DNA from: Antarctobacter heliothermus | GTDB lineage: Bacteria; Pseudomonadota; Alphaproteobacteria; Rhodobacterales; Rhodobacteraceae | Direction: 5' to 3' | Length of the DNA: 64,000 nucleotides | Assembly: GCF_002237555.1 (NCBI RefSeq) | Contig: NZ_CP022540.1 | Span: 1,496,501 to 1,560,500, forward strand | Shown: positions 35,169 to 43,501 of the stretch, in pieces | Layout of the letters: each line of letters begins with the position of its first letter | Numbering within the stretch: position 1 is the first letter of the stretch | Made by a program: the position numbers and the translations under genes | Notes under the pieces: model-generated | What the model was told of the DNA's origin: nothing | The model's database searches: none | What the model saw: only the letters and a program-made list of their open reading frames with translations

Positions 35169-35693
35169 TCAGTCGGACGCCTGTGCCTCGTCGAACAGGC
35201 CCTCGGGCGGATCGGCGACGATGCGCCCTGCCGTCAGATCGACTGTGGGGACGGCAGCCATGGTAAAGGGCAGAAGGACGGTGCGGGACACACCCGGCAC
35301 CTGAAGCTCCAGCAGATCCGTCGCGCCGTGATTGTGGACTGCGTGCACCTTGCCCAGGGGTGCGCCGCCGGTATCAAAGACCGAAAGTCCGATCAGATCG
35401 GCATGATAATATTCATCATCGGGCAGGTTGGGCAGCCGGTCGCGCGGCGCAAAAAGACGGACGCCGCGCAGGGCGTCGGCCTGTTCCTTGGTGGTGACGC
35501 CAGACACTTCGGCGGCAAACCCGTTTTTGATCTCGCGCAGGATCTGAACCTCGAAGGTGCGAGAGCCGTCTTCGGTGGTCAGGGGGTCATAGTCGCTGAT
35601 CGCATAGGGATCGGCGGTAAAGCTCTTGAGCCGCACTTCGCCGTGAACACCGAAGGCACCCGCAATTGCGCCAACGCAGATCGTCTCAGTCAT
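35169..35693 (-). CDS. rimM: 16S rRNA processing protein RimM
   Basis: A 174-aa ribosome maturation factor. The N-terminal domain shows [20 protein letters not shown]; the C-terminal PRC-barrel starts [16 protein letters not shown] and includes [15 protein letters not shown]. It binds S19 and helps 30S head assembly. Its ATG overlaps the stop of a 47-codon ORF (ATGA), so it is coupled to the rpsP transcript. Confidence 0.95.
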   Translation of the reverse strand: MTETICVGAIAGAFGVHGEVRLKSFTADPYAISDYDPLTTEDGSRTFEVQILREIKNGFAAEVSGVTTKEQADALRGVRLFAPRDRLPNLPDDEYYHADLIGLSVFDTGGAPLGKVHAVHNHGATDLLELQVPGVSRTVLLPFTMAAVPTVDLTAGRIVADPPEGLFDEAQASD

Positions 35694-35833
35694 TGTGATA
35701 TGTCGAAACAGACGCCACCGCGTGCCTCGCCTCCCCGGGTTTCGCAGCGGTCATGCCACGTTGTCTCGGAATACAGAAATCCCGCGACGAACGCCACGGT
35801 TAGAAGAATGATAAGGCGGATCAGGCGGAACAT
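35690..35833 (-). CDS. small membrane protein (47 aa) between rpsP and rimM
   Basis: [21 protein letters not shown] is a single membrane helix, followed by [20 protein letters not shown]: a short tail with two cysteines that could pair outside the cytoplasm. Its stop shares ATGA with the rimM start, which supports expression. No strong ribosome binding site; the start lies inside the 3' end of the preceding tiny ORF. Function unknown. Confidence 0.65.
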   Translation of the reverse strand: MFRLIRLIILLTVAFVAGFLYSETTWHDRCETRGGEARGGVCFDISQ

Positions 35834-35964
35834 GATGCCGTCGGGTTGGCGGGACGGGACTCGTGCTGTCGCACATCGCCCGCCCACCAACCCGTCCACC
35901 GGAACGGCGCGGGGTCTTTCCAGTAGAAAGCCCCCTGAACCAAGGGGTGCCTGTGCCAGAACAC
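35821..35964 (-). CDS. possible tiny Trp-rich ORF (47 aa) between rpsP and rimM
   Basis: A GTG-initiated frame: FWHRHPLVQGAFYWKDPAPF, then RWTGWWAGD and a polar tail. GAGG lies 7 bases before the GTG, 13 bp past the rpsP stop, and its own stop overlaps the start of the next small gene by 13 bp. The tryptophan-rich composition and G/C-rich third positions suggest a real protein. A different frame of 71 codons also spans the spot, so this is tentative. Confidence 0.4.
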   Translation of the reverse strand: MFWHRHPLVQGAFYWKDPAPFRWTGWWAGDVRQHESRPANPTASCSA

Positions 35965-35977
35965 ATGCACGCCTCGA

Positions 35978-36352
35978 TTAGTCCGCGGCGGGCTCTGCAG
36001 CGGCTTCGGCTGCTGCAGCGGCTTTGGCGGCTTTCTCTTCTGCGCGGTCCTGAGCTTTTTTGCCCGGGGTGCCCTTCTTGAGGTTGCTGCGCTCTTTTTT
36101 CTCAATGATTTCGGCAGCTTCAAGGAAACGCGACACGCGGTCGGTCACTTGGGCGCCCTGGCTCAGCCAGTACTGGATACGCTCGATGTCCATCTTGACG
36201 CGGTCTTCGCTGTCCTTGGCGAGAAGCGGATTATAGGTGCCCAGCTTTTCGATAAAGCGACCGTCGCGCGGCATGCGGCTGTCCGCTGCTACGATACGGT
36301 AAAAGGGGCGCTTTTTCGAGCCGCCACGGGCGAGACGAATTTTAACTGCCAT
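35978..36352 (-). CDS. rpsP: 30S ribosomal protein S16
   Basis: A 124-aa S16: [60 protein letters not shown]. The C-terminal extension is rich in Ala, Glu and Lys, as is typical for alphaproteobacteria. AAGGAGAA precedes the ATG. It heads the ribosomal part of the leftward operon. Confidence 0.97.
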   Translation of the reverse strand: MAVKIRLARGGSKKRPFYRIVAADSRMPRDGRFIEKLGTYNPLLAKDSEDRVKMDIERIQYWLSQGAQVTDRVSRFLEAAEIIEKKERSNLKKGTPGKKAQDRAEEKAAKAAAAAEAAAEPAAD

Positions 36353-36392
36353 TGGTATTCTCCTTTGGATGGCTTGGTCGACGGGAGGCCCG

Positions 36393-36689
36393 TCAGGATT
36401 TGTGTTGCTTGTGGTGCTGGATGACTTCCTGAATGACAAAGTTCAGGAATTTCTTGGCGAATTCCGGGTCGAGATCGGCCTGGAGTGCCAGATCCTGGAG
36501 CCGCGCGATCTGATTGTCTTCGCGCGCGGGGTCGGATGGGGGAAGGTCGTGTTGCGCCTTGAGAACGCCCACGGCCTGAGTGTGCTTGAACCGCTCTGCG
36601 AGCGTGAAAACGAGGATCGCGTCGAGACGGTCGATCGACTCGCGGTGTTCCTTGAGCAGGTCGGCAGCGCGGGAAACGGTGTCAGTCAA
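36393..36689 (-). CDS. chorismate mutase (AroQ type)
   Basis: A 98-aa all-helical chorismate mutase that turns chorismate into prephenate for Phe/Tyr synthesis. [40 protein letters not shown] and [20 protein letters not shown] match the AroQ monofunctional type with the usual Arg/Lys positions. The start is TTG at 36689, overlapping the stop of the last GNAT gene by 8 bp, with AAGG 9 bases upstream. It lies 40 bp before rpsP, an order seen in related genomes. Confidence 0.9.
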   Translation of the reverse strand: MTDTVSRAADLLKEHRESIDRLDAILVFTLAERFKHTQAVGVLKAQHDLPPSDPAREDNQIARLQDLALQADLDPEFAKKFLNFVIQEVIQHHKQHKS

Positions 36690-37284
36690 TGGCCCAGCCT
36701 TTCGGTTTGAACAGGGGATCCTGGTAATGTGCGATTTCCATGTCGACGCCGTGACCTACCTGCCCGGACAACTCATCCAGTGACGGGTGGCGGTAGACCG
36801 CGTCGCTGCCGTCGATTGTCGGCGCGTCAGTGTCCTTGGTGCAGCCAAGTCGTTCGGCCAGTCGAATGGAGTCGAGGTTCTTGGGGTCGATATAGCTGAC
36901 GGCGGTAGTCCAGCCGCAATCCCGGTAGAGATGCTGCCGCACGCGGTCCGTGGCCTCCAGCGCGTAGCCCTTGCCCGCCTGGTCCGGCCAGATGATCCAT
37001 GCGATTTCACGTTCTGGCCATTTGGCAGGAAACCAGCCACCCGCCATGCCGACGGTATCGCCGGTCTCACGCAAGTGTACCATCCACATACCGAAACCGC
37101 GGATTTCCCAATGCCCGATTTCAGCGGCATACAGCATCCATGTCTCATAGCCATTGAGCGGGCCGCCCATGAACCGAGAGCGATAGGAGGCGAAGGTCGC
37201 CTTGAAGTCGGGGTAATCCTCGGGCTTGGGACTGCGCAGCACCAGCCGTTTGGTTTCCAGCACAGGAATATCGCGGTGGCCCAT
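36682..37284 (-). CDS. GNAT N-acetyltransferase, array copy 5 (last)
   Basis: A 200-aa acetyltransferase_3-type GNAT: LETKRLVLRSPKPEDYPDF, FMGGP, WPEREIAWIIWPDQAGKGYA (acetyl-CoA loop as a QxGxGY form), AVSYIDPKNLDSIRLAERLG. Its C-terminus is extended by about 25 residues (EIAHYQDPLFKPKGW). The start touches the stop of copy 4 (TGATG). Substrate unknown; its closest known relatives by pattern are RimJ/RimL-type enzymes acting on ribosomal proteins or small amines. Confidence 0.88.
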   Translation of the reverse strand: MGHRDIPVLETKRLVLRSPKPEDYPDFKATFASYRSRFMGGPLNGYETWMLYAAEIGHWEIRGFGMWMVHLRETGDTVGMAGGWFPAKWPEREIAWIIWPDQAGKGYALEATDRVRQHLYRDCGWTTAVSYIDPKNLDSIRLAERLGCTKDTDAPTIDGSDAVYRHPSLDELSGQVGHGVDMEIAHYQDPLFKPKGWAID

Positions 37285-37853
37285 CAGGCGGCCTCCTTAA
37301 TGTGGCGATAGACATGGGTCTGGTCGGTCAATTCTGCCTCGGCCACCGCATCGCGGCGGGCGCCAAGCCGGGTCATCAAGGCGATGCAGCGGGTGTTTTC
37401 GGGCGCGACGTAAGAAACGACGCTATCCCAGCCCAGAACATCGAACGCGTGGGAACGCACCGCTTCGAGTGCCTCAAAGGCATAGCCCTGTCCCTCGACC
37501 TCTGGTGTGAGGAAGATGCCCATTTCGGGTTCTGGATCTTCGTATTCGAACCCCAACAGGGCAAAGCCGGCGGAGGGGGTGGTGCTGGCGTCGATGGTCC
37601 AGAGACCAAAACCATGCAGCAGCCAGCAAGCGGTGTAGTTGGTGAAATCTGCCCAAGCCGCGTCACGGGTCGCAGGCCCGCCCATGTGGACAGCGCGGTC
37701 GGAGCACAGGATGCCGGCATAGGCGTCGAAATCATAGATGCGCGGACCGCGCAGTTGCAGGCGGCGGGTGTCCAGAACCGGCAGACGCCCGCCCAGACGG
37801 GCGGCGGCGCGGGCACCGGGGCCGGGGATGTGACGTTCGCAGGGCGCGGTCAT
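37284..37853 (-). CDS. GNAT N-acetyltransferase, array copy 4
   Basis: A 189-aa GNAT with an N-terminal extension of about 24 residues. LDTRRLQLRGPRIYDFDAYA, HMGGP, PEPEMGIFLTPEVEGQGYAF (CoA loop) and VVSYVAPENTRCIALMTRLG align with the other copies, but it is the most diverged in the FEYEDPEPEMG region. Start and stop overlap both neighbours (ATGA and TGATG). Confidence 0.88.
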   Translation of the reverse strand: MTAPCERHIPGPGARAAARLGGRLPVLDTRRLQLRGPRIYDFDAYAGILCSDRAVHMGGPATRDAAWADFTNYTACWLLHGFGLWTIDASTTPSAGFALLGFEYEDPEPEMGIFLTPEVEGQGYAFEALEAVRSHAFDVLGWDSVVSYVAPENTRCIALMTRLGARRDAVAEAELTDQTHVYRHIKEAA

Positions 37854-38356
37854 GACGGCCCCCCGGTATGACGCCAGACTTGTACGGGGTGCTCCATCAG
37901 GGTCCGGTCACGTTCATGGCGGGCGCCAAGCCGTTCGGCGACACGGCGCGAGGCGTCATTGTCGGGGTGAATGTATGAGATGAGAGGACCAAGGCCGCGG
38001 TCGGTGGCGGCCCAGTCGCGCACGCAGGCGGCGGCCTCTGTCGCGTATCCCTTGCCCTCGAATCCGTCAAATATGTGCCAGCCCAGTTCCGGTTCGTCCC
38101 ACATGATATGGTTGACCACGCCGACGCGGCCGACCTTGTGCCCGTCATGCAGGACCATGAAGAATCCGTAGCCACGCAAGGCCCAGTGACCAAAGCCAGA
38201 CAGAAAGCCGCGCCATTGGGCGAACTCATCCTCGACCGGGCCGCCGACAAAGCGTGCGCGCGGTGAGGCCATGAAGGCGGCAACCGGCGCGAAATCCTCT
38301 TCAAGCGGGGTGCGCAGGGTCAGGCGGTCCGTTGTCAGGGTGATGTGCGGGATCAT
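37850..38356 (-). CDS. GNAT N-acetyltransferase, array copy 3
   Basis: A 168-aa GNAT: LTTDRLTLRTPLEEDFAPVA, FVGGP, DEPELGWHIFDGFEGKGYAT, LISYIHPDNDASRRVAERLG. The ATG at 38356 overlaps the stop of copy 2 and its stop overlaps the start of copy 4, both ATGA. Confidence 0.88.
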   Translation of the reverse strand: MIPHITLTTDRLTLRTPLEEDFAPVAAFMASPRARFVGGPVEDEFAQWRGFLSGFGHWALRGYGFFMVLHDGHKVGRVGVVNHIMWDEPELGWHIFDGFEGKGYATEAAACVRDWAATDRGLGPLISYIHPDNDASRRVAERLGARHERDRTLMEHPVQVWRHTGGPS

Positions 38357-38880
38357 GTCAGCGCCTCCGGTCCCGGATGGCGCCACAGTTCGTCCTCACC
38401 CATGTTTTCGTTGTGGTAGGTCCGTTCATAGGTTGCGCCAAGACGCTGGGCCAATGCGGCGGAGCGGCTGTTGCCGGGCACGATGTTCGACGTCAGCGTG
38501 GTAAAGCCGAGGTCATCATAAGCCCATGCACGGGCGCGCTCTGCGGCCTCACGCGCGATGCCCTTGCCTTCAAACCCGTCAAAGACCACCCAGCCGAGTT
38601 CCGGCTCGGGCCAGGTTTCAGGGTTCCAGATGCCACAGATCCCGGCAGCCTGACCGGTGTCTTTTAGTTCGATCACGAAATAGCCGTATCCGTGCCAGTG
38701 CCAGTGGCCGATGTTCATTGTAAACCAGCGCCAGGCGTCGCCGCGCAGCGGGATGTGGCCAAAGCCCTCTGACCGCAGTGGATCGCGCAGGAAGGCGATG
38801 ACCGCCTCGGCGTCCGCCTTTTCAGGTCCGCGCAGGATCAAACGTTCGGTTTCGATGCGGGGGGCGTTGGTCAGGCTCAT
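38353..38880 (-). CDS. GNAT N-acetyltransferase, array copy 2
   Basis: A 175-aa GNAT: IETERLILRGPEKADAEAVI, SEGFGHIP, PEPELGWVVFDGFEGKGIAR, LTSNIVPGNSRSAALAQRLG. The GGP motif of the other copies is replaced by GHIP, suggesting altered acceptor specificity. ATGA overlaps on both sides. Confidence 0.88.
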   Translation of the reverse strand: MSLTNAPRIETERLILRGPEKADAEAVIAFLRDPLRSEGFGHIPLRGDAWRWFTMNIGHWHWHGYGYFVIELKDTGQAAGICGIWNPETWPEPELGWVVFDGFEGKGIAREAAERARAWAYDDLGFTTLTSNIVPGNSRSAALAQRLGATYERTYHNENMGEDELWRHPGPEALT

Positions 38881-39395
38881 GCGTAGGCCTCCGGTCCGCC
38901 GTCGGTGTCGGGGCTGTGCCGGTAGACCACGTCGACGTCGTCATAGGTTGCGGCGCGCGGATCCAGTTTGGCACTCAAACGCTGCGCCAGCGCGATAGAA
39001 CGGGCGTTGCGATGGTCGATATAAGACACCAGTGTGGGCATCTCCTGTTCCCACGCCCAATGCAGCGCAACGGTGGCGGCCTCAAAGGCGTAGCCGCATC
39101 CCTCAAACCCGTCGAAGATGATCCAGCCCAGTTCACGCTCAGGGAAATGCGGAGGGTGAGTGATAGCGATCTGACCGGCCATTTGGCCGTCCACATCGAT
39201 CGCCCATGCACCAAAGCCCATCAGATCCCAACTGCCCACTTCTGAGGAAAAGCCGTACCACAGGTGGGTCCGGTTCTTGGGGGCGTCCATAAACGCGGCC
39301 CGAGTCGAGGCATAGAATGCCTCGAAACCGTCCATGTCCGACAGGACATGCGGGCGCAGCGTCAGGCGCGGGGTATGCAGGGTGGGAGCGGGCAT
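38877..39395 (-). CDS. GNAT N-acetyltransferase, array copy 1
   Basis: A 172-aa GNAT, first of the array after ffh: LHTPRLTLRPHVLSDMDGFE, FMDAP, PERELGWIIFDGFEGCGYAF, LVSYIDHRNARSIALAQRLS. A spacer of 97 bp with a repeat element separates it from ffh, so the array could have its own promoter. Confidence 0.88.
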   Translation of the reverse strand: MPAPTLHTPRLTLRPHVLSDMDGFEAFYASTRAAFMDAPKNRTHLWYGFSSEVGSWDLMGFGAWAIDVDGQMAGQIAITHPPHFPERELGWIIFDGFEGCGYAFEAATVALHWAWEQEMPTLVSYIDHRNARSIALAQRLSAKLDPRAATYDDVDVVYRHSPDTDGGPEAYA

Positions 39396-39426
39396 TGGGG
39401 TTTATCGGGCCTTGGCGCGTCTGGTG

Positions 39427-39470
39427 GGGGCGGATGCCTCCGGCGGGAGTATTTGCCACCAAGAAGAAGC
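39427..39470 (+). repeat. copy D (variant) of the Roseobacter-type element
   Basis: GGCGGATGCCTCCGGCGGGAG followed by TATTTGCCACCAAGAAGAAG (39431-39469) is a shorter variant of the hairpin/TATTT/AAGAAG element, lying between ffh and the GNAT array in the opposite orientation to those genes. Confidence 0.5.
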
Positions 39471-39492
39471 GCAGGGTTGGATCCTTTTGCTG

Positions 39493-40986
39493 TTACTTTT
39501 TCTTGCCGAAACCGGAGAGACCGGGGGGCAGCGCGCCGCCGCCCATGCCGGGCAGGCCAGGGATGCCGCCCTTGGCGCCCATCTGTTTGGCGGCGGCCTC
39601 CAGCGCCTTGGGGTCCATGCCGGCGGGCATGCCGCCCTTGCCGCCGAACATGCCTTTCATGGCCTGTTTCAGCATGCCGCCCTTGCCCATCTTCTTCATC
39701 ATGTCGGACATCTGGCGTTGCATCTTGAGCAACTTGTTGAGGTCGGACACCTCCATGCCAGAGCCTTTAGCGATGCGTTTCTTGCGGCTGGCCTGAAGGA
39801 TCTGCGGATTGGCGCGTTCCTTTTTGGTCATCGACTGGATCAGGGCAATCTGCTGTCTGAGCATCCTGTCGTCGATACCGGCACCGTCCATCTGCTTGGC
39901 CATTTTGCCCATACCGGGCATCATGGACATCATGCCCTCCATGCCGCCCATCTTGATCATCTGTTCCAGTTGCGTCTTGAGGTCGTTCATATTGAACTGA
40001 CCCTTCTGGAACCGCTTCATCATGCGCTCGGCCTGTTCGGCCTCCAGCGTCTGTTGCGCCTTTTCGACGAGCGCGACGATGTCGCCCATGCCAAGGATGC
40101 GGCCGGCGACGCGGTCTGGCTCAAACGTCTCTAGCGCGTCCATCTTTTCGCCAAGGCCGACGAACTTGATCGGCTTGCCAGTGATCGCGCGCATGGACAG
40201 GGCGGCACCGCCGCGCCCGTCGCCGTCCATCCGGGTCAAAACGACGCCGGTGATTCCGATGCGAGTGTCGAAATTTTCCGCCGTGTGCACGGCGTCCTGA
40301 CCGGTCAGGCCGTCCACCACCAGCAGCGTTTCGCGCGGGTTGGCGACATCGCGCACCGCCTCTACCTGGGCCATCAGTTCGTCGTCGATGGACAGACGAC
40401 CGGCGGTGTCCAGCATGTAGACGTCGTAACCGCCCATGCCTGCCTGCGTCTTGGCGCGTTTGGCGATGGCGACCGGGTCTTCGCCCTTGACGATGGGCAG
40501 GGTATCGACGCCGATCTGGGTGCCAAGGATCTGCAACTGTTCCATGGCGGCGGGGCGGTTGACGTCTAGCGAGGCCATCAGGACCTTCTTGCCGTCGCGC
40601 TCTTTCAGCCGTTTGGCCAGCTTGGCGGTGGTGGTCGTCTTACCGCCGCCCTGCAGGCCGACCATCAGGATCGGCGCGGGCGGGCTGTCGATGCGCAGCT
40701 TGCCGGGGTCACCGTCCTCTTCACCTGCGAGCACAGCAATCAATTCATCGTGGACGATCTTGACGACTTGCTGACCGGGGGTAACGGATTTCGTCACCGC
40801 AGCGCCGGTGGCTTTTTTCTCGACCGCCTTGATAAAGTTGCGCGCGACGGGCAACGAAACGTCGGCCTCCAGCAGGGCCACGCGAACCTCACGCAGGGCT
40901 GTGCGGACGTCATCCTCGGACAGCGCGCCCTGCTTGGTCAGCCGGTCAAAGACGCCGCCAAGGCGTTCTGAGAGATTTTCAAACAT
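39493..40986 (-). CDS. ffh: signal recognition particle protein Ffh
   Basis: A 497-aa SRP54 homologue. N domain, then GTPase motifs GLQGGGKTTTTAK, DTAGRLSIDD, TRMDGDGRGGAAL and GLGEKMDALETF; the C-terminal M domain is methionine-rich and ends in a long Gly/Met/Lys tail (MPAGMDPKALEAAAKQMG). It binds signal sequences of nascent membrane proteins and the 4.5S RNA for delivery to FtsY. GGAGGG precedes the ATG. Confidence 0.97.
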   Translation of the reverse strand: MFENLSERLGGVFDRLTKQGALSEDDVRTALREVRVALLEADVSLPVARNFIKAVEKKATGAAVTKSVTPGQQVVKIVHDELIAVLAGEEDGDPGKLRIDSPPAPILMVGLQGGGKTTTTAKLAKRLKERDGKKVLMASLDVNRPAAMEQLQILGTQIGVDTLPIVKGEDPVAIAKRAKTQAGMGGYDVYMLDTAGRLSIDDELMAQVEAVRDVANPRETLLVVDGLTGQDAVHTAENFDTRIGITGVVLTRMDGDGRGGAALSMRAITGKPIKFVGLGEKMDALETFEPDRVAGRILGMGDIVALVEKAQQTLEAEQAERMMKRFQKGQFNMNDLKTQLEQMIKMGGMEGMMSMMPGMGKMAKQMDGAGIDDRMLRQQIALIQSMTKKERANPQILQASRKKRIAKGSGMEVSDLNKLLKMQRQMSDMMKKMGKGGMLKQAMKGMFGGKGGMPAGMDPKALEAAAKQMGAKGGIPGLPGMGGGALPPGLSGFGKKK

Positions 40987-41370
40987 GAGGGCAGGCCCTC
41001 CTTCTCTTCTGTCTGTGCCCCTTAAGGATAAGGGGCCACAACCGGTGACTCAATCGCGGATGGGAAATGCCAGAGAGCCCTTGTTAGCTCTTTTCAAGCG
41101 GGTGCGCCCCCGTGGGCGCAACGCGCTGACGGAGGGCGATCCCGGGCATAGCCCATGGGACCGGAAGACAAAGACGGCTTCCGGGGTTCAGGATCGATTA
41201 GAGGATGGTGCGCGCCGAGTCAAGTCTAGGGAGGGTAAGGGTCTGTTAGGCATGTCGCGGCTAGGGTCAAGGCTCAAGGGCATAACCTTTTGAGGCGGTT
41301 GCCGATCCAGTCAAAACCGTGTCAGAGACGCCAGTAGTTCGTTTTTGCAATTGCAGGGACCGCCGACTCC
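40987..41370. other. 384-bp region upstream of ffh
   Basis: No gene is credible. TGCGCCC (41103-41109) and GGGCGCA (41114-41120) form a perfect 7-bp hairpin with a CCGT loop that may lie in an ffh leader. I looked for the conserved 4.5S RNA core (GGTCAGGTCCGGAAGGAAGC) and did not find it. Confidence 0.5.
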
Positions 41371-41814
41371 ATGCCCGCCACTTATCGCGTATTGCCGCAA
41401 TTGAATATCGTGCTGGTCCTGTTCCGTGGCGATATCACTGTGGATCAGAACGTCGAGACGCTGCTTCGGTATCGGTCGGACCCGCTGTTCGATGGCGGGC
41501 AACATACGCTGCTGGATGTCATGGACTGCACCTTTCCGGAGGGTTTTTTTGCCGAAACGGCGCGACTGGCAAACCGGCTTCGGTCGTACCATGAGGCGCG
41601 CGACCCTCGCGCGCGATCCTCGATCTTTGCCCCCGGCAAGGTGAACTACGGCATCTGCAAGCTTTACCGCGATGCGGTTCAGGCCAAGATGCCGTATCCG
41701 GTGGATGTGTTCCGTGATCCCGAATCCGCTTTGCGCTATCTGGATCTTGATCCTGCGGATCGTCGCGTTCGGGGGCTGTTGGGGCAGGTCACGCAGGGAT
41801 TTGCGTCGAATTGA
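41371..41814 (+). CDS. hypothetical protein (147 aa), STAS/SpoIIAA-like guess
   Basis: Begins MPATYRVLPQLNIVLVLFRG. The order (strand-strand-helix, DVMDCTFPEGFFAETARLAN, then IFAPGKVNYGICKLYRDAV) recalls the roseobacter SpoIIAA-like/STAS-like proteins, but the match is by look only. No signal peptide or membrane helix. It lies between divergent ffh and convergent azoR, and appears monocistronic. Confidence 0.6.
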   Translation: MPATYRVLPQLNIVLVLFRGDITVDQNVETLLRYRSDPLFDGGQHTLLDVMDCTFPEGFFAETARLANRLRSYHEARDPRARSSIFAPGKVNYGICKLYRDAVQAKMPYPVDVFRDPESALRYLDLDPADRRVRGLLGQVTQGFASN

Positions 41815-41873
41815 TTCGCTGGTGGTGACTCGATCTTGAAAAAGCTGTCCGCCAGTGTTGGCCCCGGCGGGCG

Positions 41874-41905
41874 GGTCTGCGCGACACCGAATATACGCGC
41901 AGACC
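41874..41905. terminator. hairpin between convergent hypothetical gene and azoR
   Basis: GGTCTGCGCG (41874-41883) and CGCGCAGACC (41896-41905) form a perfect 10-bp stem with a 12-nt AT-containing loop, placed just past the azoR stop. Could serve both genes. Confidence 0.55.
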
Positions 41906-41913
41906 GGGCGCGT

Positions 41914-42495
41914 TCAGGCAGCCAGCTTGCGAACATCCGCATCGGCGCGCGCTTTGGACGCTTCGGCATCGACCATCAGGCGGTCCGAGCGCACCACCTG
42001 CACGTCGGTGATGCCGACAAAGCCCAGAACGTGCCGCAGCCAGGGTGTGGCAAAGTCGATAGGGCCATCCACTTCTGTACCTCCAGAAGCAATGACAAGG
42101 ATCACGCGCTTGTCATCCAACAGACCGACCGAGCCGGTTTCGGTGTATTTGAACGTGATGCCCGCCCGCGCGATCATGTCGACCCATGCCTTGAGGCTGG
42201 AAGGCACGCCGAAGTTGTAGATGGGCGTCGCAATCACCAAGGTGTCGGCGGCGCGCACTTCGTCGATCAGCCGGTCGGATAGCGCCAGCTTGTCCTGCTG
42301 TTCAGGGGTGCGGGCATCTGCGGGGGTCATGTTGGCGGCCAGCCATGCGCCGTCGATCTGCGGAACAGTGTCCGTCAGATCGCGAGTGACAAGATGGGCT
42401 GGGTCAAGACGGGCGATAACGGTGTCGGCCAGTTGGCGGGTGACAGAGCCCTCGGTGCGGGCAGAGGCGTCGATGCGTAGAACGGTCTGTGTCAT
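41914..42495 (-). CDS. azoR: FMN-dependent NADH-azoreductase
   Basis: A 193-aa flavodoxin-fold quinone/azo reductase: VLRIDASARTEGSVTRQLAD at the N-terminus, ATPIYNFGVPSSLKAWVDMI (flavin and dimer contact) and ASGGTEVDGPIDFATPWLRH. It reduces quinones and azo compounds by two electrons and protects from electrophile stress. It is divergent from a LysR gene, the usual arrangement for LysR control. Confidence 0.9.
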   Translation of the reverse strand: MTQTVLRIDASARTEGSVTRQLADTVIARLDPAHLVTRDLTDTVPQIDGAWLAANMTPADARTPEQQDKLALSDRLIDEVRAADTLVIATPIYNFGVPSSLKAWVDMIARAGITFKYTETGSVGLLDDKRVILVIASGGTEVDGPIDFATPWLRHVLGFVGITDVQVVRSDRLMVDAEASKARADADVRKLAA

Positions 42496-42541
42496 GTAGC
42501 GGGTCCTTGTAGGAAACAGGTCTTTCAGACGCTCTATTTGA

Positions 42542-42565
42542 CCATTGCATATGCGAACACAATGG
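42542..42565. promoter_or_regulatory. inverted repeat in the azoR/lysR spacer
   Basis: CCATTG (42542-42547) and CAATGG (42560-42565) are spaced by 12 bp in the 124-bp divergent spacer. The form and site fit a LysR-type operator controlling azoR and lysR. Confidence 0.45.
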
Positions 42566-42619
42566 CGGACAAAGCGCAGAGTGTGTGCGCAGTCGCGCAG
42601 CCGCTTTGAGAGGTGTAAG

Positions 42620-43501
42620 ATGGACAACTGGGATGAGATCCGCACGGCTTTTCAGGTGGCGCGGCTGGGGACAGTCAGCGGCGCAGCGGAAGTGTTGGGG
42701 GTGCACCACGCTACGGTGATCCGCCATATCGACGCGTTAGAGGGCCGGATGGGCGTCAAGCTGTTCCAGCGCCATGCGCGCGGCTATACCGCGACTGAGG
42801 CAGGCACCGACCTGATGCGCGTGGCACAGACCACGGACGACCAGTTGCAGCAACTCGAAGGGCGGATCAAAGGGCGCGGCAATGCGGTCGCAGGTGAGCT
42901 GTTGGTGACATCGCTCATCTCGTTTGCGCCGCTCATGGTGCCGGCGCTGAAGACGTTTCGCGCGCGCTATCCGGATGTGATCGTGCGGTTCTTGACCGAT
43001 GACCGGGTGTTCCGTCTGGAATACGGAGAGGCGCATGTGGCGCTGCGCGCCGGGCCTGCCCCGCAAGAGCCCGACAATGTGGTGCAGGCCTTTTCCCGGC
43101 AGGACATCGCGATGTATGCGCACCGCGATTACGTCGAGGCGCACGGCCTCCCCGAGGACGAGGCGGCGTTGAAGGATCACTATTTCGTCGGCCATGATGA
43201 TCCCGACAGCCGCGCGCCGTTTCAGCGTTGGCTGACAGCGCGGGTGCCTTATGACCGGATCGTGTTCCGCACCACCGACACGCGCGTCAGCGAGACGGCG
43301 GTGATTGGCGGCGCGGGCATCGGGTTTCTGGGCACGCGTGAGGCGTCCCGGCATCCGGATCTGGTGCAGGTCATGCCCCCGCGTGAGGATTGGACCGCGC
43401 CGCTCTGGCTGGTGACTCATGTGGATTTGCACCGCACCGCCAAGGTGCAGGCGTTCCTGAGCCACCTCAAGGAATTCTGCGGCGAAGCGTCGGCGCGATG
43501 A
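42620..43501 (+). CDS. LysR family transcriptional regulator
   Basis: A 293-aa regulator. The N-terminal winged helix contains FQVARLGTVSGAAEVLGVHHATVIRHIDALEGRMG (in two parts) with RHARGYTATEAG; the C-terminal effector domain follows from about residue 90. AGAGG lies 8 bases before the ATG. It probably controls azoR across the divergent spacer. Its stop overlaps the start of the DMT transporter (ATGA). Confidence 0.9.
   Translation: MDNWDEIRTAFQVARLGTVSGAAEVLGVHHATVIRHIDALEGRMGVKLFQRHARGYTATEAGTDLMRVAQTTDDQLQQLEGRIKGRGNAVAGELLVTSLISFAPLMVPALKTFRARYPDVIVRFLTDDRVFRLEYGEAHVALRAGPAPQEPDNVVQAFSRQDIAMYAHRDYVEAHGLPEDEAALKDHYFVGHDDPDSRAPFQRWLTARVPYDRIVFRTTDTRVSETAVIGGAGIGFLGTREASRHPDLVQVMPPREDWTAPLWLVTHVDLHRTAKVQAFLSHLKEFCGEASAR

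Noticed and set aside
35751..35966. A 71-codon ATG-initiated frame between rpsP and rimM
   Set aside because: Low-complexity Arg/Gly/Pro shadow of the Trp-rich frame and of the small membrane gene; the alternatives have better ribosome sites and coupling.
41040..41240. Possible 4.5S (SRP) RNA upstream of ffh
   Set aside because: The conserved GGTCAGGTCCGGAAGGAAGC core is missing; only an isolated 7-bp hairpin is present.
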